From contig NW_017264846.1 in assembly GCF_000149955.1 (NCBI RefSeq), positions 388,609 to 452,608 on the forward strand: a stretch of DNA of 64,000 nt. Direction: 5' to 3'. Each line of letters begins with the position of its first letter. Position 1 is the stretch's first letter. Below the pieces are notes generated by a model that was given only the letters and a program-made list of their open reading frames with translations, was not told the origin of the DNA and did not search any database. This document shows positions 55,285 through 64,000 of this stretch, in pieces. This DNA is from Fusarium oxysporum f. sp. lycopersici 4287 (taxonomy: Eukaryota; Ascomycota; Sordariomycetes; Hypocreales; Nectriaceae). Made by a program: the position numbers and the translations under genes.

Positions 55285-55724
55285 TATTAATTTTCTTAGA
55301 TTTTTAAAAAAATCCTATGTAGCTATAAACTTAAGTCTATTTACACTGTAAAATACACTGTATTTTAAGGTTTTCTATATAATCTAAAATACTTAAAAAT
55401 CTTTAAAAAATACTTTCTAATAAAGTTAACTATACTATTTTAGGAACACTTTTTATTTAATTTTTAGCTAATTTATTTAAGCTTTGGAATGCTATAGGGT
55501 AAGCTATTATTAGCTGCACAGTATGCTGGCCAACTCGCTTGTGAACTACGTTATAATAAATATTTAGAACTATTAATAAAAAGAGATCAAATCCTCATAA
55601 CCTCCTAACACCTTCGCCAAGCTCACCAGGATCTGTCTCAGCTGTAGCCAAGGAACATACGGCCTGAAAAGAATCATTTTGCATCAGTTTTCCGGCTACA
55701 ACATGGATATGCAACCGTTACAAG
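55285..55724. other. AT-rich spacer
   Basis: No gene. Strongly AT-rich around 55300-55480, as often seen in mutated repeat remains. Confidence 0.45.
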
Positions 55725-56892
55725 ATGCCTTTTCTAGGCTGTCTTGACAAGGATAAGCATCAAGCTGCGAGCTATTATGATATCTCTGAAGTTGAAGAGG
55801 AAACAGGCAACACGGTGGGCATCTCATATCATAATCTTTTCTGTTCGGCCCAATGCTCACATATCACAGTCATTATTTGAGCTGTACAGGCAATATCCAG
55901 CGAACTCCTTTGAAATACCCATCTATTATAGAGCCATCCACTGCGAGTCACCATCAGAGGTTCAGGGAGGCCATCGAGCCAGGTTGTTTCCTCCTCCGGC
56001 GTTCGACTCTGTGGTATTGCGCACGCTCCAAAACCACGTTAGGAGACACGCGCAATTTGGAAATCGTACACCCACGCCGTTCATCTCCGTAACAGACGAT
56101 CTCCTTCGCGCTCTCAGTATTGCATTCCGTTCATATACTGATAAGGAGGATGTTGCGATACTTCTTGTGGACCCGTGGAAGTTGGCAGCAGGGAATTATC
56201 TGAGATGCAATGGCTTATGTTCGAAGATCGGCTTGGGATGCAAAGATGTTTACAATACTGAGATTCTCATATGGGGCGAAATTCCCTTAGATAGCATCAT
56301 TTGTCGATGGGGACGATTGCCTATCATGAATAGCGGGTTACTTGATGTTCTTCCTTCGCTTCGGCATCTGTCGCCCGACGCAGACCTCAGTTCGTTGCGT
56401 GATGGTTTGCGTGGCGACACCGATTCATTCTCCCCTGCAAAGGTTGCTACCACCCTCGTCAACCTCGGCATGGACCCTTCCTCCTTTCAAATAAAGCAGG
56501 TCTTTCTCTTCTTGCTGGGGGCGGTTGAGGGCTATCGAGTGGAGAAGTTTCTCGAAGGCATTGAATTAGAAATTGAAAGTCTCTTTCCTCTAAAGATACA
56601 AGAGTTTGATCAGGCCGCTCACCAGTTAAGTCTTACCCTCGGTCGGAAGGAATTAATATCATATTATAGGAACGATTATGCGTCTATCTCGGAGGAATTC
56701 TGTCCGTTTGAGGACAACGAGTCGAAGCGAAGATGGAGGAAAGAATGGTCTCTCCTAATTCATCATGACTTCTGCCCCGACTATGAATCTTGGTGGGTTC
56801 GAAGGGAGGAGAGGGACCTTTCCGATTTGGAGGCCGAACTCATAGCGAATCACAATGGCACTGGATTGAAAAAGTGGCTGATGAAAAAGTAA
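55725..56892 (+). CDS. Uncharacterised fungal protein, DUF7587-like (370 aa)
   Basis: Exon 1 is 55725-55814 (MPFLGCLDKDKH to ETGNT) and exon 2 is 55870-56892; the 55-bp intron (GTGGGC to CACAG) is in phase 0. The N-terminal half holds YYRAIHCES (R51), PFISVTDDLLRAL (101-112), AILLVDPWKL and EILIWGEIPLDSI (161-173). This set resembles the DUF7587 family that is common in Fusarium; I am moderately sure of that. The order R, then S-x-T, then E resembles the R-S-E triad of ADP-ribosyltransferase folds, but this is only pattern-based inference. The C-terminal half has amphipathic helices and two Trp-rich segments. No signal peptide. Function unknown. Confidence 0.7.
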
Positions 56893-57590
56893 TCTCGAAG
56901 TTATTATGTTAGGTTTACGGATTAATCATGAAAGAATGTCCGTACTGCTTGGAGATATGTGAGGCCTCGGCCGACTTGTCTAAATCAGCCACCGCACTGA
57001 GATTGCGTAAGCGTCGTATTGAAAAATTTAGTACCCTTCTCTGTGCCTACCCTATATCAAATCTTGTTCCTCAAGGCTCATTTGGCAAGCGGCCGTTTGC
57101 GGCTTCTATAAAGCTACTCAACTTACCTATTATGAACTTCAAAGGTCGCCATGGGCTCTCGTGTAAGAAACGCGCTGCCTTTTGCGTTTCTGTTGAACGC
57201 ACCTGAATTGGTAGTGCGACGCATTTCCACTCTACTTGCTCGGGTACGTGCACATGCCTCCCTCAGGCCGTACGATATCGGACATGTACCACACTGAGCC
57301 TTCGGATGACCTACTGTCGATAAGCGCGATGTGTCAAGAACGAGAGCCATTCAATAAACCTAGAAGAAGGGTATCGATTCTTGCGTTATTGGCGCTCTAC
57401 CGCGATGAAGGCTAATAGGGGAGATCCTGCTAACGTGGACGTTCAGAATGAATAATAAGTGGGGGGTCAAGATGATCTTGCCCATATTTGGAATCTTAGT
57501 CAAGCGAAATGGGTGGTGTGCGTTTTAGCGCCCAAATTCACTAAAACTTCGAGTACTGTCTTTCGTCCTTCAATCTTAGCGATCACGCGG
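56893..57590. other. Intergenic
   Basis: No supported gene; a 92-codon plus-strand frame (56928-57206) looks accidental. Promoter of the next regulator is expected at the right end. Confidence 0.45.
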
Positions 57591-59359
57591 ATGTCATCAA
57601 TCAATACCGCAATGAAGCCAAAGGCCAGACCATTCCGACCTGTCGCTCCATGCTGGGAATGCTCCAAGCGACGACTGGTGTGCGATCTGGGGACGCCCAA
57701 GTGCCGAAAATGCCGTGTTCGAGGCGTGGACTGCCCTGGCTATCAACACAAACCTCTCCAGTGGATGCGGCCCGGCCAGACCAGATCCAAGGGAGCTCAA
57801 TCGGCAAAGACACTAGACGTCTCCTGCCCTCCCGCGAGAAGTGATGAGATTATTACCAATTGTACCTTTTTGGGACAGAAAACTTCGACTCGGGCAAAAG
57901 CATCTGAGGACTCAAAAGTTGAGCATGTCAGCAGCACTCCTGCCTGTGAGGCCCAGACTGCAATGACTGTGCTCAGAAACATGAGTGGCCGAAGCACGTT
58001 TGAGATATTGATACAAGCGGTGGTATATTGTTGGTCGCACTCATGTCGCGAAACGCGAAGCGCGCTGGGTTAATGATTTGACTAGACAACATCAACATCG
58101 CGCCCGATTTGTCGGGGATCAGCCTGGAAGGCGCTGCCAGCCCTTTCATCGTTCCGTCGTCCTATGTGTCGTGGATACCTCCCGCAATATCACAGACACT
58201 CATATGCAGCGCCCTTGGCCATCGTATCTTGCAGACCGCTGAGGGCTTTGAGCGTGAGCGCAACGCAATGGCCCTAAACTTGCGGCAATGTCGAGGCGAA
58301 GCTCTCCAGCTAGTCCGCAGGGAGCTGACTGGTGGCCGCGACTCCATTATGCCAATACTATGCCTACTGCTCTCCGAGGTACGGATATACCGCCTTGCCA
58401 TTCGCGGCTCGCATCGTGCTGACTGAGCAGATCCAACACTCAATCTCACCGTCATGGTGGCACCACGTCGACGCAGCTTACACTCTGATTGACATGCACG
58501 GCGGGTTCCGGTGCTGCTCCCTGCTACACCCGAATATCCGACCTATGTATCAATTTCTCGTCTAGTATGTTTTATCCAAGTGTTTTGCCACGTTAAACTG
58601 ATCTTTCTGAGCGTCGACGTTCTTGGCGCAACTACGTCCCCGTGCGTGAACTCGGCTCGCGCCCAACGGCAGCTGGAACTTCTGCCATACTTACAGGACC
58701 TTTTCGGCGACAGGACCTTGACCTGTATACCGTGTGCTCCCGGTCTCCTAGCTGAAGTTATCCGCATTAATTATTACCGCTTTCTTAAGGACGGCGCAAC
58801 GTCACTCCTGTCGGATAGCGCGGATCAATTACCATCCGGTTCGGACATTCTCAGACGCGTCTTAAACTTCTCCCCTGAGCTATGGGCGTCTGAGGTCGTG
58901 ACGAATTCTGATTTTAGCACTGGAGGCAGCTTGGACGAGACTGGACAGGGCTTTGCGGTGCGAAGAATGGGCTGGGAACGTATTGGTCGTATTTATCAAT
59001 CCGCCGTGGTACTCTACTGCCTAGCTTCTCAGCCACAGGGATTCGACCACGTTCGCGAGTCTGACCAGTGGACGTCCCTCCGTGCCGGCCTTTTGCAGGA
59101 TCTAAGAGACTCGTCGCTCGATGCCTGCAGCCATCACCGCAAGCTGGTCATCTGGCCGCTGACGATACTCGGCCTTGCGCTCAACTACGACGACGGCGGC
59201 GCCCAGCAATTTGTTCTGCAAGAGCTGAAGTGGGCGAGCGCGGCGTTGGGGACCGCGACACCATTGGTGGCGATACAGCTACTCGAGCGTACTTGGCAGG
59301 GGTACAGTGGATGGGAATGGGATAAACTCTTTGATCGGCCTTATGTTTTCGCCCTGTGA
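57591..59359 (+). CDS. Zn2Cys6 transcription factor, Fungal_trans_2 type (537 aa)
   Basis: Exons 57591-58029, 58086-58378, 58431-58564 and 58612-59359 join in frame. The first intron uses a weak GTTGGT donor and is the least certain. The zinc cluster is C21, C24, C31, C38, C41 and C48 (CWECSKRRLVCDLGTPKCRK), close to the N-terminus as usual in this class, followed by a basic Gln/Trp-containing stretch. The remainder is a helical domain with the fungal_trans_2 pattern (ISPSWWHHVDAAYTLIDMHGG, MGWERIGRIYQSAVVLYCLA). It is unrelated in sequence to the NirA-like family at 8.4 kb. The regulated genes are unknown; the arginine deiminase 475 bp downstream on the same strand is a candidate by position only. 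Confidence 0.8.
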
Positions 59360-59834
59360 TGGCTATGCGAGTGCAGGCCGGATCATTTCAGGCAAAGGTG
59401 CTATTCGCCGCACGTCGAACGCGGTAGATTGCTGCGAGTAACTGGGACGTCAGCAAGAGTGTTGATAATAAGACAAGGCTGCTGACTGTGGGTACCGAGC
59501 AGTGCCGGGTCTTGGCCATGTATTTTGCCTATTTAGGTAACGATCTACATCCTGATCTGCTTCGGCGTCAACGCTAACGCTAACGCTAACGCCAGCCGCT
59601 TCTACTCCTTCTACAAGGCGTCCACGCAACTGTCAAGATTTTTCCCAATTCGGCTAAGGGGAGTCACTTCCATCAATATCTTTTAACTGTCATTGCATTT
59701 TATCAATGTAGGACTTGGTGAGCGTTGCCTATAAAGCATAGTTGAGCCCCATGCATCAGCTACTCGATCACCAAACAGCTTGAGCTGTACCTCTTATTGC
59801 CCATTACCATTGCGCACACATTTCTCCCATCACC
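59360..59834. other. Spacer before the arginine deiminase, with a hexamer repeat
   Basis: Probably the promoter of the deiminase. Around 59571-59593 the unit ACGCTA is repeated about four times. It differs from the fungal telomere unit TTAGGG/CCCTAA. Confidence 0.5.
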
Positions 59835-61667
59835 ATGCGGACCGGCTGGCTATATCCTATCTTCATTGGCACGCATGTCAGCGCCGGACTCATTAAGTCC
59901 ACCACACGTCCGCTCATTCTCGCAGACACGAACCGAGATGGCATCGTCAACGGCAAAGACATTGCAGACAAATATACCTGGACAAATGAATGTGGCGCCA
60001 TTTTCCTCCCCAATATTGGCGATAAACGCCACCGATGCACTGCCTTTGATCTCAATGGTCTCTCCCTGAGCAACCAGGAGCTGTCGAGCTGCAACGACGC
60101 TTCAGGCCATTTGCTGCTAACCCCTGAGCTGGCAGCCCCAGCCCGAACCGCACCCCTTCAAGGTATCTCTAAAGAGGCTATCGGGAGCATCTATACGCTT
60201 CCGGAGAGCACCTTGGGCTCAGTGCGTGTATTCTGGAAACAGCCCGGATTCCTGTCAGATGCAGGTTCCCCGTGGAGACTCATTGATCCTCAGTTCGTAT
60301 TCAACGCGAGCAGTCTACGTGCTGGCATTGAGCTCGCCATAGACGCTAGAGAGTTGGTTTCTCACCTCTCTGCCTGGAACGGAACGCTTTCTTTGGAGTT
60401 TCGAGTCACCGACGGCAATATGACGACCTACGATGCCGTGGCGATGAAGCAGGCGCCGGTCCTATTCCACCATCATCTGCAGCGCGTACAAGAGGTGCTA
60501 TCCGTAAAAGGAAACGAGACTTCCAGTCCGGTGCAGAACAAGTTCGTACGCGGTCTGGAAGACGCTCTAATGAACGTGGTTGAAACCCCGGCCCTTCACT
60601 TACTCAACGGCACCGACGAAATCTGGGCACAAGACTTCATGGAACCCGGCTTCGCCAGTATGCCTGGGCCAGAAGGTCCGATATCACTACGCGTCCTGGT
60701 TCGTAGTGCGCAATCTACCAGAGTTGCTGGACGTCAGGTCTTCGAAAGCTTCAGAGGTAATAGAGTCGGAGGCCATCAACTGTCGCTAGGGTCTGGCTTT
60801 GGGCACGAGGAGATTGACTCAGGTGGCAACATCGAGATTATCCCACCGTACGTATCCAAGAACGGGACATCATATAAGCACGGCAGGGTCATCATGGGAA
60901 AGCACTTTGACAAGCATCCAGCCAAGTCCATGACGAGCCTTATTGAAGCTCAAATCTACCAGTCTCCCCTCATCCTAGAGGCTGGCTGGTTGGTCATTGG
61001 ACATGTTGACGAATTTGTCCAGTTCTTGCCATACCAGAACGACCTAGGATGGACCATCGCTATTGCGGATACACAAGCTCCGCTGGCTTTATTAAAAAAG
61101 GCAAAAGACAGTGGCCATGGCTCCACCCTTGTCACTAGCTATCCCGATCTCCGCCAGCCGGAAGGTTTTTCTTTTTACGATTCTAGCCTTGAGAACCTTA
61201 CCATCAACGCGCTGCTGTCTGACGACGATTTCTTGCAGACGCAGAAATATGCACAGAAGTACATCGACCACAACTTGAAGCTTCTACTCGAAGAGGTACC
61301 ACTGCCTCACAACCAAGTTCTGCGAGTACCCGCTCTCTTCAAGAATGTCACATATCCCTGGCCATCTAATCTTGATGGAATCCCCCCACGCCTGCACAGA
61401 GTCGCTCCTGGACAGCGTCAACTAATTGCTTTCCTTCCGGCTGTCATTAACGGTGTTGTCATCGGGTCTGATTATTTGGCTGCGAAGCCTTGGGGTCCAA
61501 TCGTTGATGGTCAGGATATCTTTGAGGAGGCGGTGCGAGATGTGTACGGCCAAGCGGGGATGAAGGTACACTTCGTTGACGATTTCATGTCGCATCACGT
61601 AAATGGAGGCGAAGTCCACTGCGGCACGAATACCCTCAGAGATGCAACAGTCGAATGGTGGAGCTAA
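59835..61667 (+). CDS. Protein-arginine deiminase, probably secreted (610 aa)
   Basis: The enzyme family converts peptidyl-arginine to citrulline with release of ammonia. The C-terminal PAD domain carries all four catalytic residues by analogy with animal PAD4: D267 (WAQDFMEPG), H390 and D392 (GHVDEF), and C596 (GEVHCGTN), plus the substrate-loop motif SGGNIEIIPP. N-terminal half is beta-rich and less conserved. The first 20 residues (MRTGWLYPIFIGTHVSAGLI) look like a weak signal peptide, and eight N-glycosylation sequons (N157, N182, N195, N227, N258, N343, N454, N504) support passage through the secretory path. Calcium dependence is not testable here. PADs are patchily present in fungi and probably spread by horizontal transfer. 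Intronless and complete. Confidence 0.92.
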   Translation: MRTGWLYPIFIGTHVSAGLIKSTTRPLILADTNRDGIVNGKDIADKYTWTNECGAIFLPNIGDKRHRCTAFDLNGLSLSNQELSSCNDASGHLLLTPELAAPARTAPLQGISKEAIGSIYTLPESTLGSVRVFWKQPGFLSDAGSPWRLIDPQFVFNASSLRAGIELAIDARELVSHLSAWNGTLSLEFRVTDGNMTTYDAVAMKQAPVLFHHHLQRVQEVLSVKGNETSSPVQNKFVRGLEDALMNVVETPALHLLNGTDEIWAQDFMEPGFASMPGPEGPISLRVLVRSAQSTRVAGRQVFESFRGNRVGGHQLSLGSGFGHEEIDSGGNIEIIPPYVSKNGTSYKHGRVIMGKHFDKHPAKSMTSLIEAQIYQSPLILEAGWLVIGHVDEFVQFLPYQNDLGWTIAIADTQAPLALLKKAKDSGHGSTLVTSYPDLRQPEGFSFYDSSLENLTINALLSDDDFLQTQKYAQKYIDHNLKLLLEEVPLPHNQVLRVPALFKNVTYPWPSNLDGIPPRLHRVAPGQRQLIAFLPAVINGVVIGSDYLAAKPWGPIVDGQDIFEEAVRDVYGQAGMKVHFVDDFMSHHVNGGEVHCGTNTLRDATVEWWS

Positions 61668-62217
61668 AAGCTTATACCAGAGTCGCGGCACACGATTGAA
61701 ATTTGAAGTGCAGGTGATGACTACTCGACCAACAGCACGGCGTGTCGGCTAACCCTGACCCTAAATAAATAGAAATGGAATTTTAGGTCAAATGGTCATT
61801 TTTTACGCTCATTGCTCCAGTTTGGCTGAAGAAGTGATTAAGTGAAACTGGGCATTTGTATGAGGAAGATCTGTTTTTGGTGTACAAGAGGTGGTACTTA
61901 CGGGAAGTGGGTATTGCATGGTAATAACGTTAGATATTATGTAGTTTAGTCTGCCATGATGTATTCCATAACCATGACACAGGAGACCGGCCCCCTGCGG
62001 GTTCCGCCAATGCCGTTGAGGAACGAGCTGAGTCCTAGACGCGGCGCAAAGGCGCTTACGGCTCCGACCCCGCTTTCGACAGCATTGCTATTTCATGCTT
62101 GCGTTTCTACCATTTCTATCTCATCTGCCCATCTATCCATCTACGTGTTCTTCAAGAGTATCATCGAATATCATCGAATTGCATTACGAATTGCATTGAA
62201 GTATAAAGTTGTTTACC
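61668..62217. other. Intergenic
   Basis: No gene supported. Promoter of the following small gene expected near the right end. Confidence 0.5.
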
Positions 62218-62856
62218 ATGACCATTGATTACTCAAAATGGGACAACCTGGACACAGATTCAGAAAGAGAAACTCCCCCTCCAGCAGCACTACAATCAAG
62301 TGCGCCGGCTACAGCAGATCCAATCACAGGCAGCACTCCGGGATCCATCCAAGCCATCACTGTCCGTTGCGATGGTGAGAGAGTCAGATTCGCACCTTGG
62401 TCAGTGACATCGGTCAAGGCGGATCACCCCATCTTCTCGAACTTCGTGCCTCCTATCCCGCGACTCATCGAGGTTCCATTAGTCTTTCATCGGGTCGGCA
62501 GTCAATCTGCAGACCGGGCCGATCTGGATAATCAGGTCATCACATATCTCCATATTGACTCCGAATCCGGGTTCGCGCCTCCGAGCTGGCAGTCCCACAT
62601 CGGCACGGTGCTGGTGGCGCGAAAGGATCAGAAGACGTTGCGACCACAGCATCTGGAGGGTGTATGGATGTATTGTGATCACATCTTGGATCTCTTCGGA
62701 GATGGAGAAGGTGCACCGACGCATATGTATCGTAGACAAGCATTTGAGGAGTGGTGGAAAGACTACTGCAAAGAGCAGAAGAAATTACGGCGGGGAACTG
62801 GAGGCAAGAATGACCCGGATGACTGGCGAGCGGTACAGTCGCCGTATGTGACATAG
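62218..62856 (+). CDS. Conserved fungal protein of unknown function (212 aa)
   Basis: I start at ATG 62218 (MTIDYSKWDNLDTDSE), preceded by an A at -3. The first residues resemble the YSKWD-type N-terminus found in several fungal proteins, including Cdc37, but the rest differs. Residues 12-45 are disordered and Pro/Ala-rich. The main part (50-200) is a compact domain with APWSVTSVKADHPIF, IEVPLVFHRVG, LEGVWMYCDHILDLFGDG and FEEWWKDYC.  I recall similar uncharacterised proteins in ascomycetes but no function. No signal peptide or membrane segment. Confidence 0.75.
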   Translation: MTIDYSKWDNLDTDSERETPPPAALQSSAPATADPITGSTPGSIQAITVRCDGERVRFAPWSVTSVKADHPIFSNFVPPIPRLIEVPLVFHRVGSQSADRADLDNQVITYLHIDSESGFAPPSWQSHIGTVLVARKDQKTLRPQHLEGVWMYCDHILDLFGDGEGAPTHMYRRQAFEEWWKDYCKEQKKLRRGTGGKNDPDDWRAVQSPYVT

Positions 62857-62898
62857 GTTCCTCGTATGTGCTGGTATAAGTATATCTCGCGCGCTGTT

Positions 62899-64000
62899 CT
62901 ACGTGAAGCATTGCTGGCTTTCAAACGATCGTCTTGTTTCTACCGCTAGATCCGCAAGTCTCTTCATGGCGTCAACGATGACCTGGTCTGGCTTGTTGCC
63001 GAGGAAGTCCTGCGGCCGCACTATATTTAGCAGTTTGATGCCCTGTAGTGTCTTGCACCTAGAAAGTTGTACATAGAGACTAGTGAAGTCGCACTTCGAG
63101 GGCTGACCATTTGTCACGCGATTTCCTCGGAGCTCTAAAAGAACATCGGCAAACGTTTTCCCTTGGGCCTTATAGTCGGTCAGTACGAAGGCAGGGACCA
63201 CAGGCAGTCCGCGTCGGGTGCATTTCCCGGATAGGAACTTGTAACAGGAGTTGGCTGGATCGAGTACATGCGTGATGGGCCGGATGAGTAAGGTACCCGC
63301 TGGGAGTGTCGGGATGGTTATATCTTTTGTCTCTTGTGACTCCAACAATATGCCTAGTGGCGGACCGAAGTGTATGGTAACATCGTCAGCGAGATAATGG
63401 CCTGGGAAGTTTGGGTCGGGGATGAGGTCCACGGCCGTAAACTCGGCCCCGTTCACAACTCTCAGGCCGGTATAGGTATTTTTGTTGACAACAACAGGCA
63501 TGCCCTGGGCGTAGAAGAATACTCCTGGGATCTTACAGCTGGAGCTGTCGCCTTGCTCGATGGTCTGGGCTAGCTCCTGCTGTAAAAAGGTCCGGCTGCG
63601 CCAGGTGTGTGTCGAGATGAAGATGGAGATATGCTTTGCGTGAAAGCGGGCCCAATCTACCAGGGCTTCCATATTGAGAGCCCATCTGTTACGGTTGAGC
63701 GGTGTTATGGCACGCAAGCCAGCCTTGAAGGTGATCTGGGACCGGTCCACGAGCCTGGTGTTGAGCAGGTCAAAGTCCTCCCTAGTCTGGGTTCCGGCCC
63801 GTACTCTTTCCAAGAGAGCGCCCAGCTGTGGATCGTCCCGGGCGCGGACTTGCTCCTCGAGAAGGATGACGGTCTTGAACATCAGCCACAGGTTATGACC
63901 ACGATGGTGAGCAATGGTTGCCTGTCCCGAAGAGGTCGTGTAAGTCGGACTCATCATCTGGTCCACCAGGAGACTTTTCTCAAGCACAGGGGCGAACTGA
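62899..64000 (-). CDS. PIF1-type DNA helicase, C-terminal part (runs off the edge)
   Basis: The frame continues past the window edge on the minus strand, so only the last 360 or so residues are visible. They contain LTDYKAQGKTFADVLLEL, the helicase motif V region, and SLYVQLSRCKTLQGIKLL, motif VI with its Arg, plus a preceding 2B-like domain (FYAQGMPVVVNKNTYTGLRV). This is the typical end of the PIF1 superfamily 1B helicases. It could be a free-standing gene of the type expanded in fungi, or the helicase part of a Helitron; the decisive Rep domain would lie outside the window. It is convergent with the gene at 62218, with 42 bp between the stops. Confidence 0.8.
   Translation of the reverse strand, partial: QFAPVLEKSLLVDQMMSPTYTTSSGQATIAHHRGHNLWLMFKTVILLEEQVRARDDPQLGALLERVRAGTQTREDFDLLNTRLVDRSQITFKAGLRAITPLNRNRWALNMEALVDWARFHAKHISIFISTHTWRSRTFLQQELAQTIEQGDSSSCKIPGVFFYAQGMPVVVNKNTYTGLRVVNGAEFTAVDLIPDPNFPGHYLADDVTIHFGPPLGILLESQETKDITIPTLPAGTLLIRPITHVLDPANSCYKFLSGKCTRRGLPVVPAFVLTDYKAQGKTFADVLLELRGNRVTNGQPSKCDFTSLYVQLSRCKTLQGIKLLNIVRPQDFLGNKPDQVIVDAMKRLADLAVETRRSFESQQCFT

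Noticed and set aside
59571..59593. ACGCTA hexamer repeat as an internal telomere-like tract
   Set aside because: The unit differs from TTAGGG/CCCTAA and there are only about four copies.
1..64000. tRNA, rRNA or CRISPR features
   Set aside because: I looked for tRNA-like arms and spaced direct repeats and found none that fold or repeat properly; CRISPR is not expected in a fungus.

Overview
The window looks like a repeat-rich, fast-evolving segment of a filamentous ascomycete genome, probably a Sordariomycete and possibly Fusarium (this is inference, with no marker gene to prove it). Reasons: short 40-90 bp GT-AG introns with CTAAC-like branch sites, several fungal Zn2Cys6 regulators, a bZIP factor, a LisH/Flo8-SomA-type regulator, Fot/pogo, hAT (Restless-like), Copia and Tad-like LINE elements, and a secreted protein-arginine deiminase of the kind seen in plant-associated fungi. 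Many broken genes carry stops that look like CGA to TGA or CAG to TAG changes, the kind of C-to-T damage made by RIP.

Layout. 1-7.4 kb: a MITE-interrupted Zn2Cys6 relic, then a complete Copia retrotransposon with identical 153-bp LTRs, a 5-bp target duplication and one 1649-codon gag-pol. 8.4-12.9 kb: an intact five-exon Zn2Cys6 regulator, a decayed cousin, and a PH-domain protein. 14.5-17.6 kb: a decayed unknown gene and an intact bZIP gene. 18.9-23.6 kb: Fot-like elements, a small TM/RING-H2 gene (copy A), and a 5'-truncated LINE. 23.7-32.2 kb: a pyruvate-node island with pyruvate decarboxylase and, divergently, a bacterial-type phosphoenolpyruvate synthase (one frameshift), then a pogo-like element, then an L-lactate dehydrogenase relic. 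32.8-34.2 kb: a second copy of the TM/RING-H2 block, broken by a 193-bp insertion. 34.4-39.5 kb: an intact hAT element lying in a pogo-like transposase gene. 40.3-45.5 kb: a small secreted cysteine-rich protein, an Hsp20/Hsp30 chaperone and a spliced Flo8/SomA-like LisH gene. 46 kb: a solo LTR of the Copia family. 48-52.6 kb: a Nup98-like FG nucleoporin that ends just after its autoproteolytic HFS motif, a MITE, and a third TM/RING-H2 gene that appears only after splicing. 53-55.3 kb: a nearly intact Fot-like element. 55.7-62.9 kb: a DUF7587-like protein, a second Zn2Cys6 regulator, a protein-arginine deiminase and a conserved unknown. 62.9-64 kb: the C-terminal part of a PIF1-type helicase running off the edge.

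Most interesting points: (i) three enzymes acting on pyruvate lie within 8.5 kb; (ii) a TM/RING-H2 family in which all three members have an intron that splits the codon of the first zinc-binding cysteine; (iii) an extra Nup98-like gene in an accessory setting; (iv) a Copia element primed, by sequence match, from the anticodon region of initiator tRNA-Met; (v) TE insertions whose target sites can be read exactly. All exon joins were made by eye from splice signals, frame and homology and have not been tested.
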